Source of the DNA: Actinomycetota bacterium
GTDB taxonomy: Bacteria; Actinomycetota; Thermoleophilia; Solirubrobacterales; Solirubrobacteraceae
Direction: 5' to 3'
Assembly (NCBI GenBank): GCA_009699565.1
Contig: WLNX01000051.1
Span: 1 to 9,755 of the forward strand
DNA length: 9,755 nucleotides
The position numbers were made by a program, and so were the translations under genes. The first letter of the stretch is position 1. Each line of letters starts with the position of its first letter. Positions 1 through 5,766 of this stretch are shown piece by piece. The notes below the pieces were generated by a model. That model did no database searches. It worked only from the letters and a program-made list of their open reading frames with translations, and had not been told where the DNA came from.

Positions 1-654
1 CACGGCGAGGCTGCGCTGCGCGACGAAAAGGCGCGCTTCCTGCGCGGGGTCAGGACACTTCGCAAGGGCGACGTGGTCCGCGGCCAGTACAGCGGCTACC
101 GAACCACGAAGGGCGTCAATCCCAAGTCCACGGTTGAGACCTACGCCGCGATGCGCCTGCACGTTGATACCTGGCGCTGGGCCGACGTGCCGATTCTGAT
201 CCGCGCCGGCAAGGAACTGCCGGTCACGGCGACCGAGATCGTCATCGAGCTGAAGCGCCCGCCCGAGAAGATGTTTGCCAAGCAGCACCCGATCGGCAAC
301 CGGATGCGCTTTCAGCTCAACCCGCAGGTCGTCGTCTCAATCGAGATGCAGTCGCGCAAGCCGACCGTCGACAGCTTTGAGGTCGAGGACATCGAGCTCT
401 CGGCCATCCGACAGGACATTCACACGATCCCGCCCTATGAGCGCCTGCTCTCGGCCGCTCTTCAGGGCGACCATGATCTCTTTGCGACTCTCGGGACGAT
501 CGAAGAGGCCTGGCGGATCGTTGACCCAATCCTCGACGACGCGACGCCGGTTCATTCCTACAAGCCCGGAACCTGGGGCCCGAAGGAAGCGGACCGTCTG
601 GCGCCTGCGGGCGGCTGGATTCCTCCCCGTGTAGACGGCAAGAACGCCAAATAA
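1..654 (+). CDS. zwf: Glucose-6-phosphate dehydrogenase, C-terminal part (5' end outside window)
   Basis: Catalyses NAD(P)-dependent oxidation of glucose 6-phosphate to 6-phosphogluconolactone, the entry step of the oxidative pentose phosphate pathway, in the cytoplasm. The frame is open from base 1, with no start in view, and ends at TAA 652-654. This gives 217 codons of a family usually near 490-515 residues, so more than half the protein, including the nucleotide-binding domain, lies upstream. Visible family features are a VVRGQYSGY segment (codons 73-99), ETYAAMRLHVDTWRWADVP (codons 136-192), the RAGKELP segment whose lysine (codon 211) is a conserved substrate-binding residue, and the C-terminal PGTWGPKEAD element. 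The GTG at 73 is internal and is not the start. tal follows after 30 nt, so the two are probably co-transcribed. Family assignment is secure; cofactor preference cannot be read from this fragment. Confidence 0.95.
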   Translation, partial: HGEAALRDEKARFLRGVRTLRKGDVVRGQYSGYRTTKGVNPKSTVETYAAMRLHVDTWRWADVPILIRAGKELPVTATEIVIELKRPPEKMFAKQHPIGNRMRFQLNPQVVVSIEMQSRKPTVDSFEVEDIELSAIRQDIHTIPPYERLLSAALQGDHDLFATLGTIEEAWRIVDPILDDATPVHSYKPGTWGPKEADRLAPAGGWIPPRVDGKNAK

Positions 655-670
655 ACGAGCAGCAGCGATC

Positions 671-676
671 AAGGAG
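671..676 (+). promoter_or_regulatory. Ribosome binding site of tal
   Basis: AAGGAG lies 8 nt before the ATG at 685, a near-ideal Shine-Dalgarno sequence that fixes the tal start. The zwf-tal gap (655-684) holds little else, which argues against a separate promoter or terminator there. Confidence 0.8.
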
Positions 677-684
677 CTAAGAGC

Positions 685-1770
685 ATGAAAGCCACACAGG
701 CCCTCCACGAAGCCGGCCAGAGTCTCTGGCTGGACAACATCACCCGCACTCTGCTCGACGAGGGGACGCTGGCTGGCTACATCGCCGACCTCAGCGTCAC
801 CGGCCTGACGTCCAACCCGACGATCTTCGAGAAGGCGATCACCGGCGGCGACACCTACGACGACCAGGTCCACGGCTTCCATGGCAGCGATAACAGTGAC
901 GAGCAGGTCTTCTTTGAGGTCGCGATCTCCGACCTTCAGCGCGCGGCCGACCTCTTTGCCGACATCCACCACAAGACCGACAACCTTGACGGCTTTGTCT
1001 CGCTCGAGGTCTCGCCGGAGCTCGCCTACGACACCGACGCGACCGTCGCTCAGGCCAAGGAGCTCCACGCCAAGGTTGACCGCTCCAACGTCTTCATCAA
1101 GATTCCCGGAACCCCCGAAGGGCTGCCGGCAATCAGTGCTGCAATCCACGCCGGCATCCCGGTCAACGTGACGCTGCTGTTCGACAGCGCCCAGGCGCTC
1201 GCTGCCGCAGACGCCTATTACACCGGCCTTGAGCGCCGCGTTGCCGACGGGCTTTCGCCGAACATCCAGTCGGTTGCCTCGCTCTTCATGAGCCGCTGGG
1301 ACGTTGCTGTCGCTGACGAGGTGCCGAGCTCGCTTAAGGACCGTCTAGGCCTTGCGATCGGTGGCCGCGCCTACCGCGACTACCGCGACCTCCTCGCCTC
1401 GGAGCGCGTCCAGCGGCTGATGAACGAGGGCGCCCGTCCTCAGCGCCTGCTCTGGGCCAGCACCGGCACCAAGGATCCGGAAGCCTCCGACGTGCTCTAC
1501 ATCGCCGGGCTGGCAGCGCCCTACACCGTCAACACGATGCCCGAGGGGACTCTGCTCGCCTATGGCGATCACGGCCCCACCCCGGTTGTGGTGATGGATC
1601 CCGACGGCGGCGACTGCGAAGAAGTGCTCAGCGAGTTTGAAGCAGCCGGAGTTGACCTTGAGGAACTGGCAGCGAAGCTGCAGAGCGACGGCGCAAGCTC
1701 GTTCGTCAACTCGTGGACGACGCTGATCGAGGCGATCAAGACGAAGCGCTCCGCGCTGGCCGGAGAGTAG
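685..1770 (+). CDS. tal: Transaldolase
   Basis: Transfers a dihydroxyacetone unit from sedoheptulose 7-phosphate to glyceraldehyde 3-phosphate in the non-oxidative pentose phosphate pathway. At 361 residues it matches the long actinobacterial/cyanobacterial transaldolase form rather than the ~220-residue form. Family motifs in order are SLWLDNI with catalytic Asp18, SVTGLTSNPTIFEKAI (37-52), VSLEVSP with Glu108, FIKIPGTPEGL with the probable Schiff-base Lys139, VNVTLLFD (160-167), SVASLFMSRWD with phosphate-binding candidate Arg204, and LLWASTGTKDP followed by TVNTMPEGTLLA. The ATG has a strong AAGGAG site. The stop is 4 nt before pgi, so translation is probably coupled. In some bacteria transaldolase and Pgi are fused into one polypeptide; here they are separate but adjacent. 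Assignment is secure. Confidence 0.96.
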   Translation: MKATQALHEAGQSLWLDNITRTLLDEGTLAGYIADLSVTGLTSNPTIFEKAITGGDTYDDQVHGFHGSDNSDEQVFFEVAISDLQRAADLFADIHHKTDNLDGFVSLEVSPELAYDTDATVAQAKELHAKVDRSNVFIKIPGTPEGLPAISAAIHAGIPVNVTLLFDSAQALAAADAYYTGLERRVADGLSPNIQSVASLFMSRWDVAVADEVPSSLKDRLGLAIGGRAYRDYRDLLASERVQRLMNEGARPQRLLWASTGTKDPEASDVLYIAGLAAPYTVNTMPEGTLLAYGDHGPTPVVVMDPDGGDCEEVLSEFEAAGVDLEELAAKLQSDGASSFVNSWTTLIEAIKTKRSALAGE

Positions 1771-1774
1771 ACCG

Positions 1775-3418
1775 ATGGAAATCAAGCAGACGCGCCTCGA
1801 CGAACTTCCGTCCTGGGCGGCACTCAAAGCCAACGCCGCTGAGCTGGAGGGCCAGAGCCTGGCCGCGATGTTTGCTGCCGACGGCAGCCGCGCCGACGAG
1901 ATGTCGGTCGACTTTGACGGCTACCACTACGACTACTCCAAGCAGCTCGCCAGCACCGAGACGATCAAGCTGCTGATCGCCTGCGCCCGCGAGGCCGGCA
2001 TCGAAGAGCGCATCAAGGCGATGTTCTCGGGCGAGGCGATCAACACATCCGAGAACCGCTCGGTGCTTCACCTTGCGCTGCGGGCTCCCCGCGGCGAGGA
2101 GATCATCGTTGACGGAGTCAATGTCGTTGAGCAGGTCCACGAGGTCCTTGACCGGATGGGTGACTTCACCGACAAGGTCCGCTCCGGAGATTGGAAGGGC
2201 GCGACCGGCAAGCCGATCCGCAACATCGTCAACATCGGCATTGGCGGCTCCCACTTGGGACCCGAGATGGCAACGATTGCGTTGGCCCATTACAGCGACC
2301 GCGAGATGAAATTCCGCTTTGTCTCGAACGTTGACGGCAGCGACTTCGCCGAGAAGACGCTCGACCTCGACCCCGAAGAGACGCTCTTCATCATCGTCTC
2401 AAAGACCTTCACAACGCTCGAGACGCTCACGAACGCGGGCACCGCGCGCGACTGGATCGTCGATGCACTCGGCGAGGACTCGGTTGAGCATCACTTCGTC
2501 GCCGTCTCAACAAATGCCGACGGCGTCGCCAAGTTTGGCATCAACACCGACAACATGTTCGGCTTTTGGGATTGGGTCGGCGGGCGCTACTCGATGGACA
2601 GCGCCGTCGGCCTGTCGATCATGTGCGCGATCGGTCGCGACAACTTCGCCGACATGCTGGCCGGCTTTCACGCCGTAGACGAGCATCTGCGGAGCGCCCC
2701 GCTGGAACAGAACATGCCTGTCTTGATGGGGCTGGTGGGGGTTTGGAACCGTAATCTGCTGGACCTTCCCACCGTCGCGATCCTTCCTTACGTTGCCGAG
2801 ATGGCACGCTTCCCGGCCTATCTCCAGCAGCTTGAAATGGAGTCGAACGGCAAGCACGTGATGCTCAACGGCGATCAGGTCGGTTGGGACACGGCCGCCG
2901 TCTTCTGGGGCGAGCCCGGCACCAACGGCCAGCACGCCTTCTACCAGATGATCCATCAGGGAACCGAAATTGTCCCGACCGAGTTCATCGGCTTCTGCGA
3001 GCCGATCTACCCGCTTGGAGTCCACCACGACCTGCTGATGGCAAACATGTTTGCCCAGGCCGAGGCGCTTGCCTTCGGCCGCGACGCTGAGACGCTCCGC
3101 GCTGCCGGAAGCCCCGAGGAACAGATCTCGGCCCGGATCTGCCTCGGTGACCGTCCTTCGACGACGCTGCTAGCCGACGGCTGTCTGACGCCGCGCGCGC
3201 TCGGCACGCTGGTCGCCCTCTACGAGCATCGCGCATTCACCGAAGGTGTCCTCTGGGGGATCGACTCGTTCGACCAATGGGGAGTGGAGCTCGGCAAGGT
3301 CCTCGCCGGCACCCTCGCCGACCAGCTGATGGACCCTGAGAAGCCCGACCTTCAGCACGACAGCTCAACCAACTCGCTGGCTCGCCGCTACCGCGCGGCA
3401 CAGAAGCGCCCGGTCTAG
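1775..3418 (+). CDS. pgi: Glucose-6-phosphate isomerase
   Basis: Interconverts glucose 6-phosphate and fructose 6-phosphate, linking glycolysis/gluconeogenesis to the pentose phosphate genes upstream. At 547 residues it has the usual length of the E. coli-type enzyme (about 549). It carries the NIGIGGSHLGPEM phosphate-binding segment (153-165), the SKTFTTLET loop, PGI signature 1 around Gly269-Gly270-Arg271 (WVGGRYSMDSAVGLS), the LEMESNGK catalytic segment with Glu356, GTNGQHAFYQ with His387, and PGI signature 2 SFDQWGVELGK with Lys508. All expected catalytic residues are present. The ATG lies 4 nt after the tal stop, with GGAGAG at 1762-1767 (inside the end of tal) as ribosome binding site, 7 nt away. 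It is the last gene of this operon in the window; the next gene is convergent, with 4 nt between stops. Confidence 0.97.
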   Translation: MEIKQTRLDELPSWAALKANAAELEGQSLAAMFAADGSRADEMSVDFDGYHYDYSKQLASTETIKLLIACAREAGIEERIKAMFSGEAINTSENRSVLHLALRAPRGEEIIVDGVNVVEQVHEVLDRMGDFTDKVRSGDWKGATGKPIRNIVNIGIGGSHLGPEMATIALAHYSDREMKFRFVSNVDGSDFAEKTLDLDPEETLFIIVSKTFTTLETLTNAGTARDWIVDALGEDSVEHHFVAVSTNADGVAKFGINTDNMFGFWDWVGGRYSMDSAVGLSIMCAIGRDNFADMLAGFHAVDEHLRSAPLEQNMPVLMGLVGVWNRNLLDLPTVAILPYVAEMARFPAYLQQLEMESNGKHVMLNGDQVGWDTAAVFWGEPGTNGQHAFYQMIHQGTEIVPTEFIGFCEPIYPLGVHHDLLMANMFAQAEALAFGRDAETLRAAGSPEEQISARICLGDRPSTTLLADGCLTPRALGTLVALYEHRAFTEGVLWGIDSFDQWGVELGKVLAGTLADQLMDPEKPDLQHDSSTNSLARRYRAAQKRPV

Positions 3419-3422
3419 CCGG

Positions 3423-4322
3423 TTACTGCCCGAGCTTGCGGCCGACGCGGTCGGCCGCGGCGTGGTGTCCTGCCTGAGTGCCGCGGAATGCGGCGGCGAA
3501 GCTGTCGGACTGCTCGATCCGCTCGGCGGTCGCCTCGTCGAGCTCGGTAGCGATCTCGGCTGCCTGACGGTCGATCATGCCGCCGAGGAACCCGCGCAGG
3601 TAGAAGACGGGGGTCACCCAGCGGGGGGCTACGACGCGCCGCGCGCGAGTGCGGATGCCGAGCGCCAACCGTTCGCCTACCGTTTCGACGCTGACGATTC
3701 CCTTCAGCGGGCCGGGCATCTCGCTGCGAAGGCCTCCAAGCCGTCCCATCTCGCGCTCGGCGCCGTCAACCATGTCGGTGCCGACAAACCAGAAGTAGGA
3801 GACGCCGACATCGACTCCGAGATGCGCGACCTCCGTCCGCAAGACGTTCATGAGCTGCTCGAGCGCGGCCTTGCTTGAGGCGTAGGCGCCGATTCCCATT
3901 GCCGGTAGCAGCGCAGAGGCTGAGGCGTTGGCAATGACGTAGCCGCGCCGTTCGATCAGGTGAGGCAGGCAGGCCCAGATGATCCGCCAGTTGCCGATCA
4001 GGTTGACGTTGATCGTTGCCTCCAGCACCTCGGGGTCAAGCAGTCGCAGCGACCCGCCGGCTCCAATCCCGGCATTTGAGAAGAGAACGTCAATCCCTCC
4101 CGCCTGGGCGACAACCTCGGCGACCGCGGCGTCGACCTGCGCCTGATCGGTGATGTCGCAGACGACCGTGATCGTGTCGGTTCCGCATCGGGCTGCTGCC
4201 AAGGCCAACGAGTCCTGATCGAGGTCAAGCAGCGCGATGCGGTGATCGCTCGCGAGCCGCCGGGCGGTCGCAAAGCCAATTCCGCGGGCACCGCCGGTAA
4301 TCAGCGCGACCGGCTTGTTCAC
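3423..4322 (-). CDS. Short-chain dehydrogenase/reductase (SDR), classical type with C-terminal extension
   Basis: NAD(P)-dependent oxidoreductase of unknown substrate, 299 residues with GTG start. Rossmann-fold features are TGGARGIG (9-16), an acidic end of beta-2 at Asp33 that favours NAD(H) over NADP(H), CDITD around Asp56, FSNAGIG (81-87), and Asn107 in the NVN segment. The catalytic tetrad is complete: Asn107, Ser134, Tyr147 and Lys151 in YASSK. It is longer than the usual ~250 residues. The extra C-terminal part, with an aromatic/hydrophobic segment PVFYLRGFLGG, resembles that of mycobacterial SDRs acting on hydrophobic substrates, but the substrate is inference. There is no clear Shine-Dalgarno ahead of the GTG. 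The upstream small ORF stops 6 nt before it, so translation may rely on reinitiation. Family is certain, function is not. Confidence 0.9.
   Translation of the reverse strand: MNKPVALITGGARGIGFATARRLASDHRIALLDLDQDSLALAAARCGTDTITVVCDITDQAQVDAAVAEVVAQAGGIDVLFSNAGIGAGGSLRLLDPEVLEATINVNLIGNWRIIWACLPHLIERRGYVIANASASALLPAMGIGAYASSKAALEQLMNVLRTEVAHLGVDVGVSYFWFVGTDMVDGAEREMGRLGGLRSEMPGPLKGIVSVETVGERLALGIRTRARRVVAPRWVTPVFYLRGFLGGMIDRQAAEIATELDEATAERIEQSDSFAAAFRGTQAGHHAAADRVGRKLGQ
3438..3458. terminator. Candidate terminator hairpin at the pgi/SDR convergent junction
   Basis: A perfect 9-bp inverted repeat, GCGGCCGAC-GCG-GTCGGCCGC, starts 19 nt after the pgi stop. It lies inside the last codons of the opposing dehydrogenase gene. 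Neither strand has a T-tract after it, so it is not a canonical intrinsic terminator. Stem-only terminators have been described in actinobacteria. It could also be a coincidence of GC-rich coding sequence. Confidence 0.35.
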
Positions 4323-4328
4323 GGAAAC

Positions 4329-4508
4329 TTAAAGCTCGCTGCCCGGGATGCGGTGCTCTTCGAGGTAGACGTCGTTCTGTTGCTTCTCAACGTAGACCCC
4401 GACGCCGGCGTAGACCAGCAGTCCCGTGACTAGCGCGGGAAAGAGAACGAAAAAGACACCGATCAAACCGAGGTCAATTGCGAGCGCGTGACTGATTGCG
4501 GGCACCAT
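4329..4508 (-). CDS. Small single-span membrane protein, 59 residues, unknown function
   Basis: This short ORF runs from ATG (4508-4506) to TAA (4331-4329). The translation begins MVPAISHALAIDLGLIGVFF, continues through a hydrophobic segment to about residue 40 (VLFPALVTGLLVYAGVGVYV), and ends with a charged tail (EKQQNDVYLEEHRIPGSEL). This reads as one membrane helix, roughly residues 13-40, with a short hydrophilic C-terminus probably in the cytoplasm. The reasons for calling it real are its sensible membrane-protein composition, its exact fit between a divergent promoter region and the SDR gene, the 6-nt gap to that gene, and a possible -10 box 7 nt before the ATG. I do not recognise the family. 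It could be an accessory or anchor for the neighbouring dehydrogenase, but nothing in the sequence shows that. Confidence 0.65.
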   Translation of the reverse strand: MVPAISHALAIDLGLIGVFFVLFPALVTGLLVYAGVGVYVEKQQNDVYLEEHRIPGSEL

Positions 4509-4515
4509 GGAGCCG

Positions 4516-4521
4516 AGAATA
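4516..4521 (-). promoter_or_regulatory. Candidate -10 box for the small membrane protein/SDR unit
   Basis: Read on the minus strand this is TATTCT, with 7 nt between it and the ATG ending at 4508. That would place the transcription start at or next to the A of the ATG, giving a leaderless mRNA, in keeping with the absence of a Shine-Dalgarno. No convincing -35 box is seen. Confidence 0.4.
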
Positions 4522-4551
4522 GCGCACCGGCCAGCGGCGGTGGCTTGCCGC

Positions 4552-4557
4552 TAGGGT
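4552..4557 (+). promoter_or_regulatory. Candidate -10 box for the methyltransferase gene
   Basis: TAGGGT fits the actinobacterial TANNNT -10 pattern and is followed by exactly 6 nt before the GTG at 4564. The predicted transcription start is therefore the G of the start codon, a leaderless arrangement. There is no good Shine-Dalgarno at normal spacing and no clear -35 box. Confidence 0.4.
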
Positions 4558-4563
4558 GGGCTT

Positions 4564-5187
4564 GTGAACCGGATTGGCGCTCTGATCTATGACCGCTTCC
4601 TGATGGGAGCGCCGCAGCAGGCCGGTCTCGCCGACAAGCGCCGCCAAGCGCTCGCAGCGGCTGAGGGCGAGGTGCTCGAGATCGGAGCCGGGACGGGCCT
4701 GAACCTGACGGCCTACCCGCGCGAGGGGATTACTCGGCTGGTCTGCACGGAGCCCAACGAGGCGATGGCCCGCCAACTGCGGGCCCGCAGCGGCGAGGCG
4801 CCGATTGAGCCGGAGGTCGTTGAGGCCAGTGCGGAGCGGCTTCCATTCGAGGACGAGAGCTTTGACTGCGTCGCCGGGACACTCGTGCTCTGCGAAGCGG
4901 CCAGTCCGGCCGTCGCCGTCGCCGAGATCGCCCGCGTCTTGCGGCCGGGCGGGCGCTACTTGTTCCTCGAACATGTCCGCAGCGATGATCCCGATCTGGC
5001 CCGCGCGCAGGACCGCTGGGCGCCCCTCTGGCGCTTCGCTGCCGGCGGCTGCAACTGCAACCGCGACACACTCGAGACGATCCGGCAATCGCCCCTTGAG
5101 GTAGATCAGTTCGAACTTGGACGCTTTCCGAAGGCACCGGCGATTGTCAAGCCGCTGCTGATCGGCAGCGCCTCTCGGACGGCCTGA
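4564..5187 (+). CDS. Class I SAM-dependent methyltransferase, METTL7/UbiE-like
   Basis: A 207-residue soluble methyltransferase with GTG start. SAM-binding motif I is EIGAGTG (39-45), followed by acidic Glu63 at the end of beta-2, AERLPFEDESFD (90-101) for motif II, and LRPGG (126-130) in the post-motif region, all typical of the Methyltransf_11 fold. LEHVRS followed by GGCNCNRDT (161-169) resembles the conserved GGC...RDT segment of the METTL7-like group, whose human members methylate thiols and whose bacterial relatives are often annotated as phospholipid or ubiquinone/menaquinone methyltransferases. The substrate cannot be read here. Cys163 and Cys165 lie in that segment. It stands alone: divergent from the SDR unit and separated from the suf regulator by 54 nt with its own promoter. 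Its expression may be independent of both. Confidence 0.88.
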   Translation: MNRIGALIYDRFLMGAPQQAGLADKRRQALAAAEGEVLEIGAGTGLNLTAYPREGITRLVCTEPNEAMARQLRARSGEAPIEPEVVEASAERLPFEDESFDCVAGTLVLCEAASPAVAVAEIARVLRPGGRYLFLEHVRSDDPDLARAQDRWAPLWRFAAGGCNCNRDTLETIRQSPLEVDQFELGRFPKAPAIVKPLLIGSASRTA

Positions 5188-5193
5188 AGGCCG
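5180..5193 (+). terminator. Weak hairpin at the methyltransferase stop codon
   Basis: CGGCC-TGAA-GGCCG forms a 5-bp GC stem whose loop contains the methyltransferase stop codon. No T-tract follows. It may limit read-through into the suf regulator, but it is short and could be chance. Confidence 0.25.
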
Positions 5194-5215
5194 CCCCGCC
5201 GACAGCGCGAAGTTT

Positions 5216-5234
5216 TCCTACCGCATTGGTAGGA
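5216..5234. promoter_or_regulatory. Candidate Rrf2-family operator, perfect inverted repeat
   Basis: TCCTACC-N5-GGTAGGA is a perfect 7-bp inverted repeat with a 5-nt spacer, 19 bp in all, ending 7 nt before the Rrf2-family start codon. Rrf2 proteins bind as dimers to dyad sites of this kind and often repress their own operon. The right arm overlaps the likely -10 box (5230-5235), so a bound dimer would block RNA polymerase. I saw no second perfect copy in the window by eye. Which protein binds it is inference. Confidence 0.7.
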
Positions 5235-5235
5235 T
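5230..5235 (+). promoter_or_regulatory. Candidate -10 box of the suf operon
   Basis: TAGGAT matches TANNNT and is followed by 6 nt (TAGGCC) before the ATG at 5242. This predicts transcription starting at the A of the ATG. No purine-rich Shine-Dalgarno occurs at proper spacing, which supports leaderless initiation. No strong -35 box is visible, so activation by a regulator or an extended contact is possible. Confidence 0.45.
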
Positions 5236-5241
5236 TAGGCC

Positions 5242-5736
5242 ATGATCTTCACCACAAAAGCCGAATATGGCGTGCGGCTGCTGGTTGAGCTTGGCCGCCA
5301 GTCGAGCGAGTCGCCGGTGTCGCTGAAAGCGATCGCCGAGAGCGAGGGTCTGCCGCTCGCCTACCTCGAGCGGATCGTCGCTCTGCTCAAGCGCGCAGAC
5401 CTCGTTGAGAGCACTCGTGGAGCACACGGCGGCTACCGCCTTGCCCGCAGCGCCGACACGATCACGATGGACGAGGCGGTCGTCGCGCTCGAAGGTTCGG
5501 TTGCGCCGATGGCCTGCTTCGTCGACGACAGCGACGATGGCCGCGTTCTCTGTTCCCACGTCGAGGACGGCGAAACCTGCGCCACGAAGTTCCTTTGGCT
5601 CCGCGTTCAGGGAGGCGTCAACGACGCCCTGCGACGCACGACGCTGGCGGAGCTTGTCGACTTTTCCTCAAGGCAGGCCGTACCAGCTGGTGCATCCCCG
5701 CTTGGCGCGGCGCTGCCGATTCACACCGCGGCTTAG
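5242..5736 (+). CDS. Rrf2-family iron-sulfur transcriptional regulator of the suf operon (IscR-like)
   Basis: A 164-residue regulator that begins with the family hallmark MIFTTKAEYGVRLLVEL. A winged helix-turn-helix follows: SLKAIAESEGLPLAYLERIV (27-46) for the recognition region, then LLKRADLVESTRGAHGGYRLAR (48-69) for the wing. Cys92, Cys104 and Cys113 lie in the linker, with His106 nearby. In IscR a [2Fe-2S] cluster is held by Cys92, Cys98, Cys104 and His107, so a cluster is likely here too, but the C-X11-C-X8-C spacing differs from C-X5-C-X5-C. The last 20 residues or so form an Ala/Pro-rich tail without recognisable structure. First gene of the suf operon, 30 nt before sufC, and preceded by an inverted repeat over its own promoter, so autoregulation and control of suf by cluster demand is the natural inference. 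Family is secure; exact orthology (IscR, SufR-like or another Rrf2) is not. Confidence 0.9.
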   Translation: MIFTTKAEYGVRLLVELGRQSSESPVSLKAIAESEGLPLAYLERIVALLKRADLVESTRGAHGGYRLARSADTITMDEAVVALEGSVAPMACFVDDSDDGRVLCSHVEDGETCATKFLWLRVQGGVNDALRRTTLAELVDFSSRQAVPAGASPLGAALPIHTAA

Positions 5737-5766
5737 ATCAAACCCACCAACACACGACCGGAGAAC

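Noticed and set aside
73..75. GTG as start of an independent 193-residue protein
   Set aside because: The frame stays open to base 1 and the upstream codons already encode recognisable glucose-6-phosphate dehydrogenase sequence.
337..1149. 270-codon open frame on the minus strand across the zwf-tal junction
   Set aside because: Both sense genes are real. The antisense translation has no motif, and the frame is explained by high GC at third positions.
3462..3878. 138-codon plus-strand frame opposite the SDR C-terminus
   Set aside because: It is a shadow of the SDR gene, which has a complete catalytic tetrad.
4474..5088. 204-codon minus-strand frame opposite the methyltransferase
   Set aside because: It overlaps the methyltransferase and the divergent promoter, has no domain, and competes with a well-supported gene.
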